DNA of 22,348 nt from Prevotella sp. UBA6429. GTDB taxonomy: Bacteria; Bacteroidota; Bacteroidia; Bacteroidales; Bacteroidaceae. A program made the position numbers and the translations under genes. Below, in pieces: positions 15,626 to 22,348 of the stretch. Every line of letters starts with the position of its first letter. Position 1 is the first letter of the stretch. Where the stretch lies: NCBI GenBank assembly GCA_002437285.1, contig DJOV01000085.1:1-22348 (forward strand), given 5' to 3'. The notes beneath the pieces were generated by a model. That model did not search any database. It saw only the letters and a list, made by a program, of their open reading frames with translations, and was not told the origin of the DNA.

Positions 15626-16828
15626 ATGAAAAGAATGTTATCACTCCTCAGCCTGCTGTGCCTGTCACTGGCCACCTTGGCACAACGTCAGGCAGGCTCC
15701 CCGGTGGCCTCACCGGCCCCTTGGGTGGGCACCTTCGCCACGGCACCCGAGTTCACCGGACCATCGGACATGCCCCAGCATGTGGGCCTGTCGGGCAACA
15801 CGCTGCGCCAGGTGGTGCGCGTGTCGCTGGGCGGCCAGCGCATGAAGGTGGAACTGTCCAATGCCTTCAGCGACGAGCCTGTGGAGATACGGGCGGCGTA
15901 TGTGGCCGATGCCGCCGACTCGTCGGCCATCGTGGCCAAGACGGCACGCTACCTGACGTTTGCCGGCAAGCGCTCCGTCACCATCGCGGCGGGCCAAAGC
16001 GTCTGCTCCGACGAACTGGCGTATGCGCTCCGTCCGCTACAACGCCTGGCGGTGACCCTCTGCTATGGCAAGGCCACTCCCCGGCACATGACATCACACC
16101 GGGGCTCGCGCACCTTCTCTTATATAGCTCCGGGCGAGGTGAAACCCGGCCAACGCTTCCGCACGGCGGAGCGACTGGCCCACTGGTACAACCTGACCAA
16201 GGTCTGCGTGCGCTCGGAGGCCAAGGCCGTGGCGGTGCTGGGCAACTCGATCACCGACGGGCGCGGCAGCACCACCGACGCACAGAACCGCTGGCCCGAC
16301 CGCATGGCCGAGGCGTTCGGGGGCAAGACGGGCGTGCTCAACTTAGGCATCGGCGGCAACTGCGTGCTGCGCGGAGGCCTCAGCGAACCGGCCCTCAAGC
16401 GCTTCGACCGCGACATCCTCGGCCAAGAGGGTGTGGAGGCGGTCATCGTGTTCCAGGGCACCAACGACATCGGAGGGGCACGGGGCAACAGCGAGCAGGT
16501 GGCCCGCGAGCTCATCGAGGCCTACGCGGGCATGGCCAGGAAGATACACGACCGGGGCATGAAAGCCTATGTGGCCACCATCACACCCTTCCGGGGCAAC
16601 GCCTGGTACTCGCTCTTCCACGAGGCCGCCCGGCAGACGGTCAACGAGTGGATGCGCCACACGTCCGACTTCGACGGTGTCATCGACTTCGACCTGCTGA
16701 CGCGCGACCCGCAACAGCCCGACCGCCTGCGGCCCGACTACTCCGACGACTGGCTCCACCTCAACCCCGCGGGCTACGAGGCCATGGGGCGTTATGCCGC
16801 CGGGTGCCTGTCAGGGCGCAACGACTAA
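15626..16828 (+). CDS. xynE: SGNH/GDSL esterase, likely acetylxylan esterase
   Basis: A 400-aa exported hydrolase that probably deacetylates xylan or xylo-oligosaccharides. A signal peptide ends near ATLAQ (residue 20). An N-terminal beta domain (about 27-190) precedes a C-terminal SGNH domain: block I VLGNSITDG (S208), glycine block NLGIGGN, block III QGTNDIGG (N280) and the catalytic DDWLH (D375, H378). The upstream in-frame ATG at 15602 lies inside the predicted promoter region, so I choose 15626, where the signal peptide begins. It is the first gene of the plus arm and matches xynE of the Prevotella bryantii cluster by family and order. Exact substrate is inferred from context. Confidence 0.88.
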   Translation: MKRMLSLLSLLCLSLATLAQRQAGSPVASPAPWVGTFATAPEFTGPSDMPQHVGLSGNTLRQVVRVSLGGQRMKVELSNAFSDEPVEIRAAYVADAADSSAIVAKTARYLTFAGKRSVTIAAGQSVCSDELAYALRPLQRLAVTLCYGKATPRHMTSHRGSRTFSYIAPGEVKPGQRFRTAERLAHWYNLTKVCVRSEAKAVAVLGNSITDGRGSTTDAQNRWPDRMAEAFGGKTGVLNLGIGGNCVLRGGLSEPALKRFDRDILGQEGVEAVIVFQGTNDIGGARGNSEQVARELIEAYAGMARKIHDRGMKAYVATITPFRGNAWYSLFHEAARQTVNEWMRHTSDFDGVIDFDLLTRDPQQPDRLRPDYSDDWLHLNPAGYEAMGRYAAGCLSGRND

Positions 16829-16868
16829 GCGACGCTCCCCGCACGACCATCATACCAAACAACCGATA

Positions 16869-16891
16869 GGTGGGCACCATCCGTCCCCACC
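16869..16891 (+). repeat. Hairpin in the xynE-xynD spacer
   Basis: GGTGGG (16869-16874) pairs with CCCACC (16886-16891) around an 11-nt loop, 18 nt before the xynD start. No T-run follows. It is an untranslated-leader hairpin within the operon. Confidence 0.35.
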
Positions 16892-16908
16892 GCAGAAGAC
16901 TGAAAACC

Positions 16909-18345
16909 ATGGAACACAACGCATCATCCACCGCCTCACGCGGCTTCTATCGTCTCAACTGGCTGCAGCGCATCGGCTTCGGCTCTGGCGACCTGGCACA
17001 AAACCTCATCTACCAGACCATCTGCATGTACCTGCTGTTCTTCTACACCGACATCTACGGCCTGCGTCCGGGTGTGGCCGCCACGATGTTTCTCGTGGTG
17101 CGCCTGGTCGACGTGCTGTGGGACCCGCTCGTGGGAACCTACGTCGACAAGCACAACCCGCGCTGGGGCAAGTATCGCTCCTACCTCCTCCTGGCGGGAC
17201 TGCCGCTGACGGTGCTGGCCATCCTCTGCTTCTGGAACGGCATGGAGGGACAGACCGACACGCTGAAGCTCATCTACGCCTATGTGACCTACGTCGGCCT
17301 GTCGATGTTCTACACGCTGGTCAACGTGCCCTATGGCGCCCTCAACTCCTCGCTGACGCGCGACACCGACGAGATCACCATCCTGACCTCCGTCCGCATG
17401 TTCATGGCCAACGTGGGCGGCCTGTGCGTGTCGGCCGGCGTGCCCATCCTCGTGGCGCTGCTCGCCGCGGCGCGTGAGCTGCCTACCGAGATGGCCCTCT
17501 TCATGGGCCTGGGCTCGCTGCCCTCGTTCATCTTCATGCCCCTGGTGCCGGCCATCAAGCGGCGGGTGGGCAAGAAAAACATGTTCTACATCTTCCTCAC
17601 CGTGGCCATCGTCGGCATGGCCATGCTCTATGTCATCAGCCGCATGGGCCGTGTGGCCGACCACATCACGCTGGTCTACATCGCCCAGTTTGTCAAGTCG
17701 ACGGGTGTCATCGTGGCCACGGGCTACATGTGGGCGCTCATCCCCGAGGTCATCTCCTACGCCGAGTACACCAGCGGCAAGCGCATCGCCGGCATTGTCA
17801 ACGCCCTGACGGGCATCTTCTACAAGGCCGGCATGGCCCTGGGCGGCGTGGTGCCGGGCGCGGTGCTGGCCTTCACGGGCTATCGGGCGGCAGCCCGGCA
17901 GGAGAGCAGCGCGCTGCCCTCCGACAGCCACGCCTGGTTTGTGGCGATGCTCATCTACGCCCTCGTGGGCCTGGCGCTGCTCGTGTTCTGCTTCTCGCAG
18001 ACCAAGGAGCGCGTGGTGATGGACGAGAAGGACACCAAGAACGTGAAGGTGAGCGACCTGTGGACGGAGTTCTTCCACAACCGTCCGCTGCGCGTGGTGG
18101 CCCTGTTCTTCATCACGGCCTTCGCCATGATGTCGGTGGGCAACGCCGCCGGCGCTTACTTCATGAACGGGCTGGAGCAGCAGGCGCCCCTCGCACAGGA
18201 GGGCATACGCTGGCTGGTCTGCGTCATACCGGCCATACTGCTCGTGCTGGCCATGTGGATCATCTCCAAGTATGAGCTCACCGACGAGGTGATCGACGAC
18301 ATCAACCGGCAGATAGAGGCCCGCCACACCGCTGACGAATCATAA
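16909..18345 (+). CDS. xynD: GPH-family sugar:cation symporter
   Basis: A 478-aa inner-membrane protein with about 12 hydrophobic segments, of the glycoside-pentoside-hexuronide:cation symporter family (MelB/XylP type). It should import xylose oligosaccharides with Na+ or H+. The family signatures are GFGSGDLAQNLIYQ near the N-terminus and DPLVGTYVDKHNPRWGKYRSY in the loop after helix 2. I start at the ATG at 16909 because the helix-rich sequence begins there; an open extension to 16870 is Arg-rich and unlike the family. It follows xynE by 80 nt and precedes the xylanase. The symbol follows xynD of Prevotella bryantii, described as a sodium:solute symporter. Confidence 0.9.
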   Translation: MEHNASSTASRGFYRLNWLQRIGFGSGDLAQNLIYQTICMYLLFFYTDIYGLRPGVAATMFLVVRLVDVLWDPLVGTYVDKHNPRWGKYRSYLLLAGLPLTVLAILCFWNGMEGQTDTLKLIYAYVTYVGLSMFYTLVNVPYGALNSSLTRDTDEITILTSVRMFMANVGGLCVSAGVPILVALLAAARELPTEMALFMGLGSLPSFIFMPLVPAIKRRVGKKNMFYIFLTVAIVGMAMLYVISRMGRVADHITLVYIAQFVKSTGVIVATGYMWALIPEVISYAEYTSGKRIAGIVNALTGIFYKAGMALGGVVPGAVLAFTGYRAAARQESSALPSDSHAWFVAMLIYALVGLALLVFCFSQTKERVVMDEKDTKNVKVSDLWTEFFHNRPLRVVALFFITAFAMMSVGNAAGAYFMNGLEQQAPLAQEGIRWLVCVIPAILLVLAMWIISKYELTDEVIDDINRQIEARHTADES

Positions 18346-18348
18346 CCG

Positions 18349-18426
18349 AAGGGCATGGCGCCCTTGCGGGCACCGCGCCCCTAACCTGTAAAAACCACAA
18401 AAAGGCAGGCTCCACAAAAGCCTGCC
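18349..18426 (+). repeat. Three consecutive hairpins before xynA
   Basis: The 99-nt spacer holds AAGGGC/GCCCTT (18349-18365), GGGC/GCCC (18368-18380) and a perfect 8-bp GGCAGGCT/AGCCTGCC stem with a 7-nt loop (18404-18426). The last ends 18 nt before the xynA ATG. None has a T-run. They may set messenger processing or stability so that xylanase and transporter are made in different amounts. Confidence 0.45.
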
Positions 18427-18444
18427 GCAAAAGACTACAAAAAC

Positions 18445-19557
18445 ATGAAAAAGAACCTGATTACCCTGGCCCTCGCCCTGGCCAGCCTGTTGCCCGCCCA
18501 GGGCCAGACACTCAAGGAGGCCGCCGCCGGCCAGTTCCTGATCGGCGCCGCCGTCAACACCGACGTGGTGTGGGAGCGCGACGCTCCGGCAGCCGACATC
18601 GTGAAGCGCCACTTCAACTCCATCGTGGCCGAAAACTGCATGAAGGCGGAGAAGATACACCCTGAGGAGCACCGCTACGACTGGCGAGACGCCGACCGGA
18701 CGGTGAAGTTCGGACAGGACAACGGCATGACCGTCATCGGACACACGCTCATCTGGCACTCGCAGTGCCCACCCTGGATGTTCCGCGACAGCCAGGGCAA
18801 GCGCGTCACACGCGAGGTGCTCATCGACCGCATGTACCACCACATCACCGACGTGGTGACGCGCTACAAGGGACGTGTCAAGGGATGGGACGTCATCAAC
18901 GAGGCGCTCAACGACGACGGCTCGTACCGCAAGACGCCTTACCTCGACATCATCGGACCCGACTACTTTGTGCTGGCCTTCCAGTTTGCCCATGCCGCCG
19001 ACCCCGACGCTGAGCTCTACTACAACGACTACTCGCTCGACAAGCCCGCGAAGCGCGAGGGTGTGGTGCGCCTGGTGAAGATGCTCAAGGACAAGGGCTG
19101 CCGCGTCGACGCCGTGGGCATGCAGAGCCACTGCGGGCTCGACTACCCCGACCTCACCGACTATGAGCAGTCCATCCAGGCGTTCATCGCCGCCGGCGTG
19201 AACGTGCAGTTCACCGAGCTCGACATCAACGTGCTGCCCAACCCCAAGGGATTCGGCGGAGCGGCCATCGAGCAGAACAGCGCCTACCGCGAGCAGATAG
19301 ACCCCTACCGCAAGGCTCTGCCCAAGAAGGTGGAGCGGCAGCTCACCAGTCGCTACCTCGACCTCTTCAGGCTCTACAGGAAATATGCCGACCACGTGAA
19401 CCGCGTCACTCTCTGGGGTGTCTACGACAAGACTTCGTGGCTCAACGGCTGGCCCGTGCCCGGGCGCACCAACTATCCCCTCTTCTTCGACCGCGACTAC
19501 AAGGCCAAGCCGGTGGTGAAAGAGGTGGTCAATCTGCTCACTGACAAACAAAAATAA
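18445..19557 (+). CDS. xynA: GH10 endo-1,4-beta-xylanase
   Basis: A 370-aa single-domain xylanase with a signal peptide (MKKNLITLALALASLLPAQG). The GH10 barrel shows the acid/base E153 in WDVINEAL and the nucleophile E258 in QFTELDIN, plus HTLIWHSQCPPWM lining the active site. There is no carbohydrate-binding insert and no C-terminal anchor, so it probably works in the periplasm on imported or small xylan fragments. The length is close to that of XynA from Prevotella bryantii. The gene is third in the plus arm, after the symporter and before the GH43 gene. Confidence 0.95.
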   Translation: MKKNLITLALALASLLPAQGQTLKEAAAGQFLIGAAVNTDVVWERDAPAADIVKRHFNSIVAENCMKAEKIHPEEHRYDWRDADRTVKFGQDNGMTVIGHTLIWHSQCPPWMFRDSQGKRVTREVLIDRMYHHITDVVTRYKGRVKGWDVINEALNDDGSYRKTPYLDIIGPDYFVLAFQFAHAADPDAELYYNDYSLDKPAKREGVVRLVKMLKDKGCRVDAVGMQSHCGLDYPDLTDYEQSIQAFIAAGVNVQFTELDINVLPNPKGFGGAAIEQNSAYREQIDPYRKALPKKVERQLTSRYLDLFRLYRKYADHVNRVTLWGVYDKTSWLNGWPVPGRTNYPLFFDRDYKAKPVVKEVVNLLTDKQK

Positions 19558-19572
19558 AGACAGAGGATATAA

Positions 19573-19666
19573 GTAATGGTGAAAAAACAAGTTGCCCAAT
19601 TATGTGACGATGAAAAAACAACTTACGAAACCTGCAAAATTGGGTAAGTTATTTTTTTACCATTAC
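19573..19666 (+). repeat. 29-bp imperfect inverted repeat in the xynA-xynB spacer
   Basis: Arms 19573-19601 and 19638-19666 match as reverse complements at 25 of 29 positions, and two of the four mismatches become G-U pairs in RNA. The loop is 36 nt. Inside it TGAAAAAACAA (19611-19621) directly repeats the same string of the left arm (19580-19590), a 31-nt period. It could be a small palindromic element or an RNA switch. Confidence 0.6.
19620..19658 (+). terminator. Terminator-like hairpin competing with the long stem
   Basis: AACTTAC (19620-19626) pairs with GTAAGTT (19644-19650), followed by A and seven T (19652-19658). This 7-bp stem uses the same right-hand bases as the 29-bp inverted repeat, so the two folds exclude each other. 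The arrangement resembles an attenuator between xynA and xynB. Confidence 0.45.
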
Positions 19667-19696
19667 CAACCTCCCCAAAAAGAAAGGACTGTAACC

Positions 19697-20650
19697 ATGA
19701 AAACAAGATACCTCTTTCCTGAGGACTACATGGCCGACCCGTCGGCCAATGTCTTCGGCGGCAAATTGTATGTGTACCCCTCACACGACCGCGACAGCGG
19801 TGCGGCGTTCGACGACGACGGCGGCCACTTCCAGATGCGCGACTACCATGTGCTGCGCCTGGAGGGCGACCCCATGACGGCGCCCGTGACCGACTGCGGC
19901 AAGATACTCGATGTCGACGAGGTGCCGTGGGCCGAAAAGCAGATGTGGGACAATGATGTGGTGGAGATCAACGGGCGCTACCACCTCATCTTCTCGGCCA
20001 AGGACTACAACGGCGTCTTCCACCTCGGCGTGGCCGTGGCCGACCGTCCGGAGGGACCCTTCACACCACAGCCCGACCCCATACGCGGGTCGTACAGCAT
20101 CGACCCGTGCGTCTTCAAGGACGATGACGGACAGGTCTACTGCTACTTCGGAGGCATCTGGGGCGGACAACTGCAATGGTACTGCAACAACAAGGCTCTG
20201 AAAGACGAGCACCTGCCGCAGGGCAAGGAGGCTCCGCTGCCGTCGCGCGTGGCACGCATGACCGACGACGGACTGCAGTTTGCCGAGGCGCCACGGCCCG
20301 TAATCATCGTCGACAGGGAGGGCCGGCCCCTGCCCGCCGACGATCCTCACCGCTTCTTCGAGGCCAGCTGGATGCACAAGTACCGGGGACGCTACTACTT
20401 CAGCTACTCCACGGGCGACTCGCACCTGCTCTGCTATGGCGTGGCCGACAATCCCTACGGGCCGTTCACCTACCGGGGCGAGCTGCTGCAGCCTGTCGTG
20501 GGATGGACCACCCACCACAGCATCGTGGAGTATCAGGGCCGCTGGTATCTCTTCCACCACGACTGCGTGCCGTCGGAGGGCACCACGTGGCTGCGCAGCC
20601 TCAAGGTGGCGCCGCTCACCTACGACGCCGACGGTGACATGCACGTGTGA
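19697..20650 (+). CDS. xynB: GH43 beta-xylosidase/arabinofuranosidase
   Basis: A 317-aa five-bladed propeller enzyme without a signal peptide, so it should act in the cytoplasm on imported xylo-oligosaccharides. The expected GH43 triad is visible: base D14 in YMADPSANVF, pKa modulator D136 in YSIDPCVF and acid E222 in FFEASWMHK. The opening DPSANVFGGKLYVYPSHD is typical of the GH43 subfamily containing the bifunctional xylosidase-arabinosidase Xsa of Bacteroides ovatus. The frame is open to 19592, but that extension runs through the inverted repeat and is Lys-rich, so I use the ATG at 19697. It is the last gene of the plus arm and corresponds to xynB of Prevotella bryantii. Confidence 0.92.
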   Translation: MKTRYLFPEDYMADPSANVFGGKLYVYPSHDRDSGAAFDDDGGHFQMRDYHVLRLEGDPMTAPVTDCGKILDVDEVPWAEKQMWDNDVVEINGRYHLIFSAKDYNGVFHLGVAVADRPEGPFTPQPDPIRGSYSIDPCVFKDDDGQVYCYFGGIWGGQLQWYCNNKALKDEHLPQGKEAPLPSRVARMTDDGLQFAEAPRPVIIVDREGRPLPADDPHRFFEASWMHKYRGRYYFSYSTGDSHLLCYGVADNPYGPFTYRGELLQPVVGWTTHHSIVEYQGRWYLFHHDCVPSEGTTWLRSLKVAPLTYDADGDMHV

Positions 20651-20670
20651 TACCTGACGACCGACCTAAC

Positions 20671-20712
20671 GACAGCGGCGCCCCCGGAGATGGTTCCGGG
20701 GGCGCCGCTGTC
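20671..20712. terminator. Shared terminator between xynB and gltS
   Basis: Arms 20671-20688 and 20695-20712 form a perfect 18-bp GC-rich stem with a 6-nt loop, placed between two convergent genes (xynB stop 20650, gltS stop 20728). There is no T-run on either strand, but the symmetry and position suit a bidirectional terminator. Confidence 0.7.
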
Positions 20713-20727
20713 GCATCTGCCGAGAGG

Positions 20728-21975
20728 TCAGCCGATGAGGTTGAGGAAGAGGGTGATGATGCCCGTGTTGATGAGGTCCACAAACATGGCGCCGATGATG
20801 GGCACGATGAGGAAGGGCTTCACCGAGTAGTGATACTTGTAGCACACGGCACTCATGTTGGCCATGGCGTTGGGCGTGGCGCCCAGGCCGAAGCCACAGA
20901 AGCCTGCCACGAGCACGGCCGCGTCGTAGTCGCGCCCCAGGAGCGGGAACGCCAGGAAGTAGGTGAACACGGCCATGACCGCCACCTGGGCCACGAGGAT
21001 GAGGATGAGCGGCAGGGCCAGCGACTGCAGTTCCCACAGCTTGAGCGAGATCATGGCCATGCCCAGGAACACCGACAGGCTGATGTTGCCCACGCTGACG
21101 ATCTTCTCCATCTCCAGGCTCTTGCGCCAGCGCGTGTGCTCCATGACGTTGCGCACGATGGCGGCGGTGACGAGCGCACCGAAGTAGGTGGGAAAGGTGA
21201 TGCCGGTGCGTTGCAGCAGATGGCTGGCCACGGTGCCCAGGGCCATGACGATGAGCAGGGCGTAGGTGGCCGAGGCGTACTGCTGGAACTCGTGCTCGTT
21301 GGAGCTCAGGTGCTGGGCCTGGCCGGCGGGCAACGACTCTTCGCTCTCAAAGCCGGCCATGCCGGGATCGAGCGTGTAGTTCTTGGGCTCCATGTGCTCC
21401 GTCGTGAGCTTCTTGCGGATGAGGCGCTCGGCGATGGGACCGCCGATCATCGAACCGGCTATCAGGCCGAAGGTGGCGGCAGCCAGCGACACCGTGGCAG
21501 CGCCCTGCAGGCCCATGTGCTCCAGCACGCCGCTGAAGCCGCCTGCCGTGCCGTGGCCGCCCGCCATCGAGATGGAGCCGGCGGCCATGCCCACAAGGGG
21601 ATTGACACCCAGCGCACGGGTGATACCCAGTGGCAACAGGTCTTGCACGGTAATGATGGCCACCAGGAGGATGAGCATCGTGACGAGCGTCTTGCCGCCC
21701 TGCCGCAGCACCTTGAGATTGGACTGGAACCCGACGGAGGTGAAGAAGGCAAGCATGAACACGTCTTTCAGTGTGCCGTCGAAGGTGATCTCGACGTGGG
21801 CGATGACATAGATGAGGAGGGTCGCGACGGAAAACAAAATGCCGCCGGAGACGGGTGAAGGGATGCAGAACTTTTGCAGCCAACTGACCTTGCGGGTCAA
21901 TATCATGCCCACTACCAGGGCGAGGGCGCCGATACCAGCCGACTGCAGCATATCCAGTGTGATGTTTTGTGTCAT
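20728..21975 (-). CDS. gltS: Sodium/glutamate symporter GltS
   Basis: A 415-aa inner-membrane carrier that takes up glutamate with Na+. The two inverted halves each show the Gly-rich pore loop of the ESS family: AGGHGTAGGF at about 138-147 and GFGLGATPNAMANM at 361-374. About ten to twelve hydrophobic helices are visible, with a polar cytoplasmic stretch around 195-230. It starts at the ATG at 21975 downstream of its own -7 element. It converges on the xylan operon and is probably unrelated to it, since its promoter lacks the paired ACAA half-sites. Confidence 0.93.
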   Translation of the reverse strand: MTQNITLDMLQSAGIGALALVVGMILTRKVSWLQKFCIPSPVSGGILFSVATLLIYVIAHVEITFDGTLKDVFMLAFFTSVGFQSNLKVLRQGGKTLVTMLILLVAIITVQDLLPLGITRALGVNPLVGMAAGSISMAGGHGTAGGFSGVLEHMGLQGAATVSLAAATFGLIAGSMIGGPIAERLIRKKLTTEHMEPKNYTLDPGMAGFESEESLPAGQAQHLSSNEHEFQQYASATYALLIVMALGTVASHLLQRTGITFPTYFGALVTAAIVRNVMEHTRWRKSLEMEKIVSVGNISLSVFLGMAMISLKLWELQSLALPLILILVAQVAVMAVFTYFLAFPLLGRDYDAAVLVAGFCGFGLGATPNAMANMSAVCYKYHYSVKPFLIVPIIGAMFVDLINTGIITLFLNLIG

Positions 21976-22007
21976 ATAAAGAGCGCTTGGTTGTTACAAA
22001 GTAGGTG

Positions 22008-22015
22008 CAAAATTA
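22008..22015 (-). promoter_or_regulatory. -7 element of the gltS promoter
   Basis: Minus-strand TAATTTTG followed by CACC fits the Bacteroidetes consensus. The predicted start site near 22001 gives a leader of about 26 nt. A TTTTG lies upstream but only 12 nt away, too close to be a normal -33. Confidence 0.5.
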
Positions 22016-22348
22016 CAACTTTTCTTTCAAAACACCATGGTCTTCGCCCGTTTTCTTACCATTTGTTCTTTTTTGGCGCAGCATTGTTGGACTTGGCAGG
22101 ACAGGGGCATCAGCGGTACTGTGAACAATTCTTCGGCTTCACGGTCGGCTTGTCGCTTGCACCAGCAGGCGGGCCTCGTCCGCTCACCACAGCGATGGTG
22201 TGGCGACAGAGGGGATAGAAGAAAAGTGGGAATGTCATGTTTTTTGGTGCAAAAGTTTGTCACGGAGAGCGCGTGAAATAGAACGCGAAAATCGCCTTTT
22301 TTGTCCATCGCGCCGCGATTTGCATGGGGTAATTTTGCGATAAAGGGT
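22016..22348. other. Intergenic tail with a plus-strand -7-like element
   Basis: I see no supportable gene in the last 330 nt; two short overlapping frames on opposite strands have no recognisable domain and skewed composition. At 22330-22337 the plus strand reads TAATTTTG followed by CG, a -7-like element, suggesting that a rightward gene begins just beyond the window. Confidence 0.4.

Noticed and set aside
15486..15644. 53-codon N-terminal extension of XynR
   Set aside because: It would place coding sequence across the divergent promoter region and ahead of a signal anchor that begins properly at 15485.
16936..18327. 463-aa minus-strand frame opposite the symporter gene
   Set aside because: The His/Asp/Glu/Gln/Arg-rich translation is the antisense of a hydrophobic membrane protein; the plus strand shows the GPH signatures.
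18340..19599. 419-aa minus-strand frame opposite xynA
   Set aside because: It covers the GH10 gene and both flanking spacers and has no recognisable motif; the GH10 catalytic residues are on the plus strand.
20647..21858. 403-aa plus-strand frame opposite gltS
   Set aside because: It runs through the 18-bp terminator hairpin and is a low-complexity Gly/His/Asp/Glu-rich antisense of gltS.
22027..22308. 93-aa minus-strand frame at the right end
   Set aside because: Cys/Arg-rich translation without any domain; it overlaps the gltS promoter region and an opposing frame of similar quality.
1..22348. CRISPR arrays, tRNA or rRNA genes, insertion sequences with a transposase
   Set aside because: I saw no regularly spaced repeats, no cloverleaf-like sequence with a T-loop GTTCGA-type core, and no transposase or integrase reading frame.

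Overview
The window looks like a piece of a Bacteroidales chromosome, most likely Prevotellaceae. Several promoters carry the Bacteroidetes -7 element TAnnTTTG, start codons mostly lack Shine-Dalgarno sequences, and a one-protein hybrid two-component regulator controls a xylan locus. Gene content matches the xynA/B/D/E/F/R cluster known from Prevotella bryantii. The genus call is inference. Gene symbols rest on family and context, not on an alignment.

Region 1 (about 1-5200) is visibly AT-rich and looks acquired. Positions 1-970 hold no confident gene. A textbook Bacteroidetes promoter (996-1026) is followed within about 60 nt by a hairpin with a T-run (1044-1081), which suggests a tiny non-coding RNA. 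Then come two overlapping genes: an Abi_2/AbiF-like HEPN protein with an R-x4-H motif, and a TOTE-type protein carrying a primase domain, an SF2 helicase and a decayed phospholipase-D-like end. This is the best candidate for an undescribed defence or RNA toxin-antitoxin module. A gene-free spacer with inverted repeats and an orphan minus-strand -7 element separates it from the rest.

Region 2 (5313-20650) is a GC-rich glucuronoarabinoxylan locus in two divergent arms. The minus arm reads xynR (hybrid sensor/AraC regulator), xynF (GH67 alpha-glucuronidase), a CE6-CE1 double esterase, and a GH51 arabinofuranosidase. The plus arm reads xynE (SGNH esterase), xynD (GPH symporter), xynA (GH10 xylanase) and xynB (GH43). 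Signal peptides place the xylanase, esterases, glucuronidase and arabinofuranosidase outside the cytoplasm. The symporter would import oligosaccharides and the leaderless GH43 would finish them in the cytoplasm. No SusC/SusD pair lies in the window. Three promoters (esterase, xynE, xynF) carry paired 12-nt half-sites with a 21-nt period, ending exactly 22 nt before the -7 TA. I propose these as the XynR operators.

Region 3 (20651-22348) has an 18-bp perfect hairpin terminator shared by xynB and the convergent gltS (sodium/glutamate symporter), the gltS promoter, and about 330 nt with no gene I can support.
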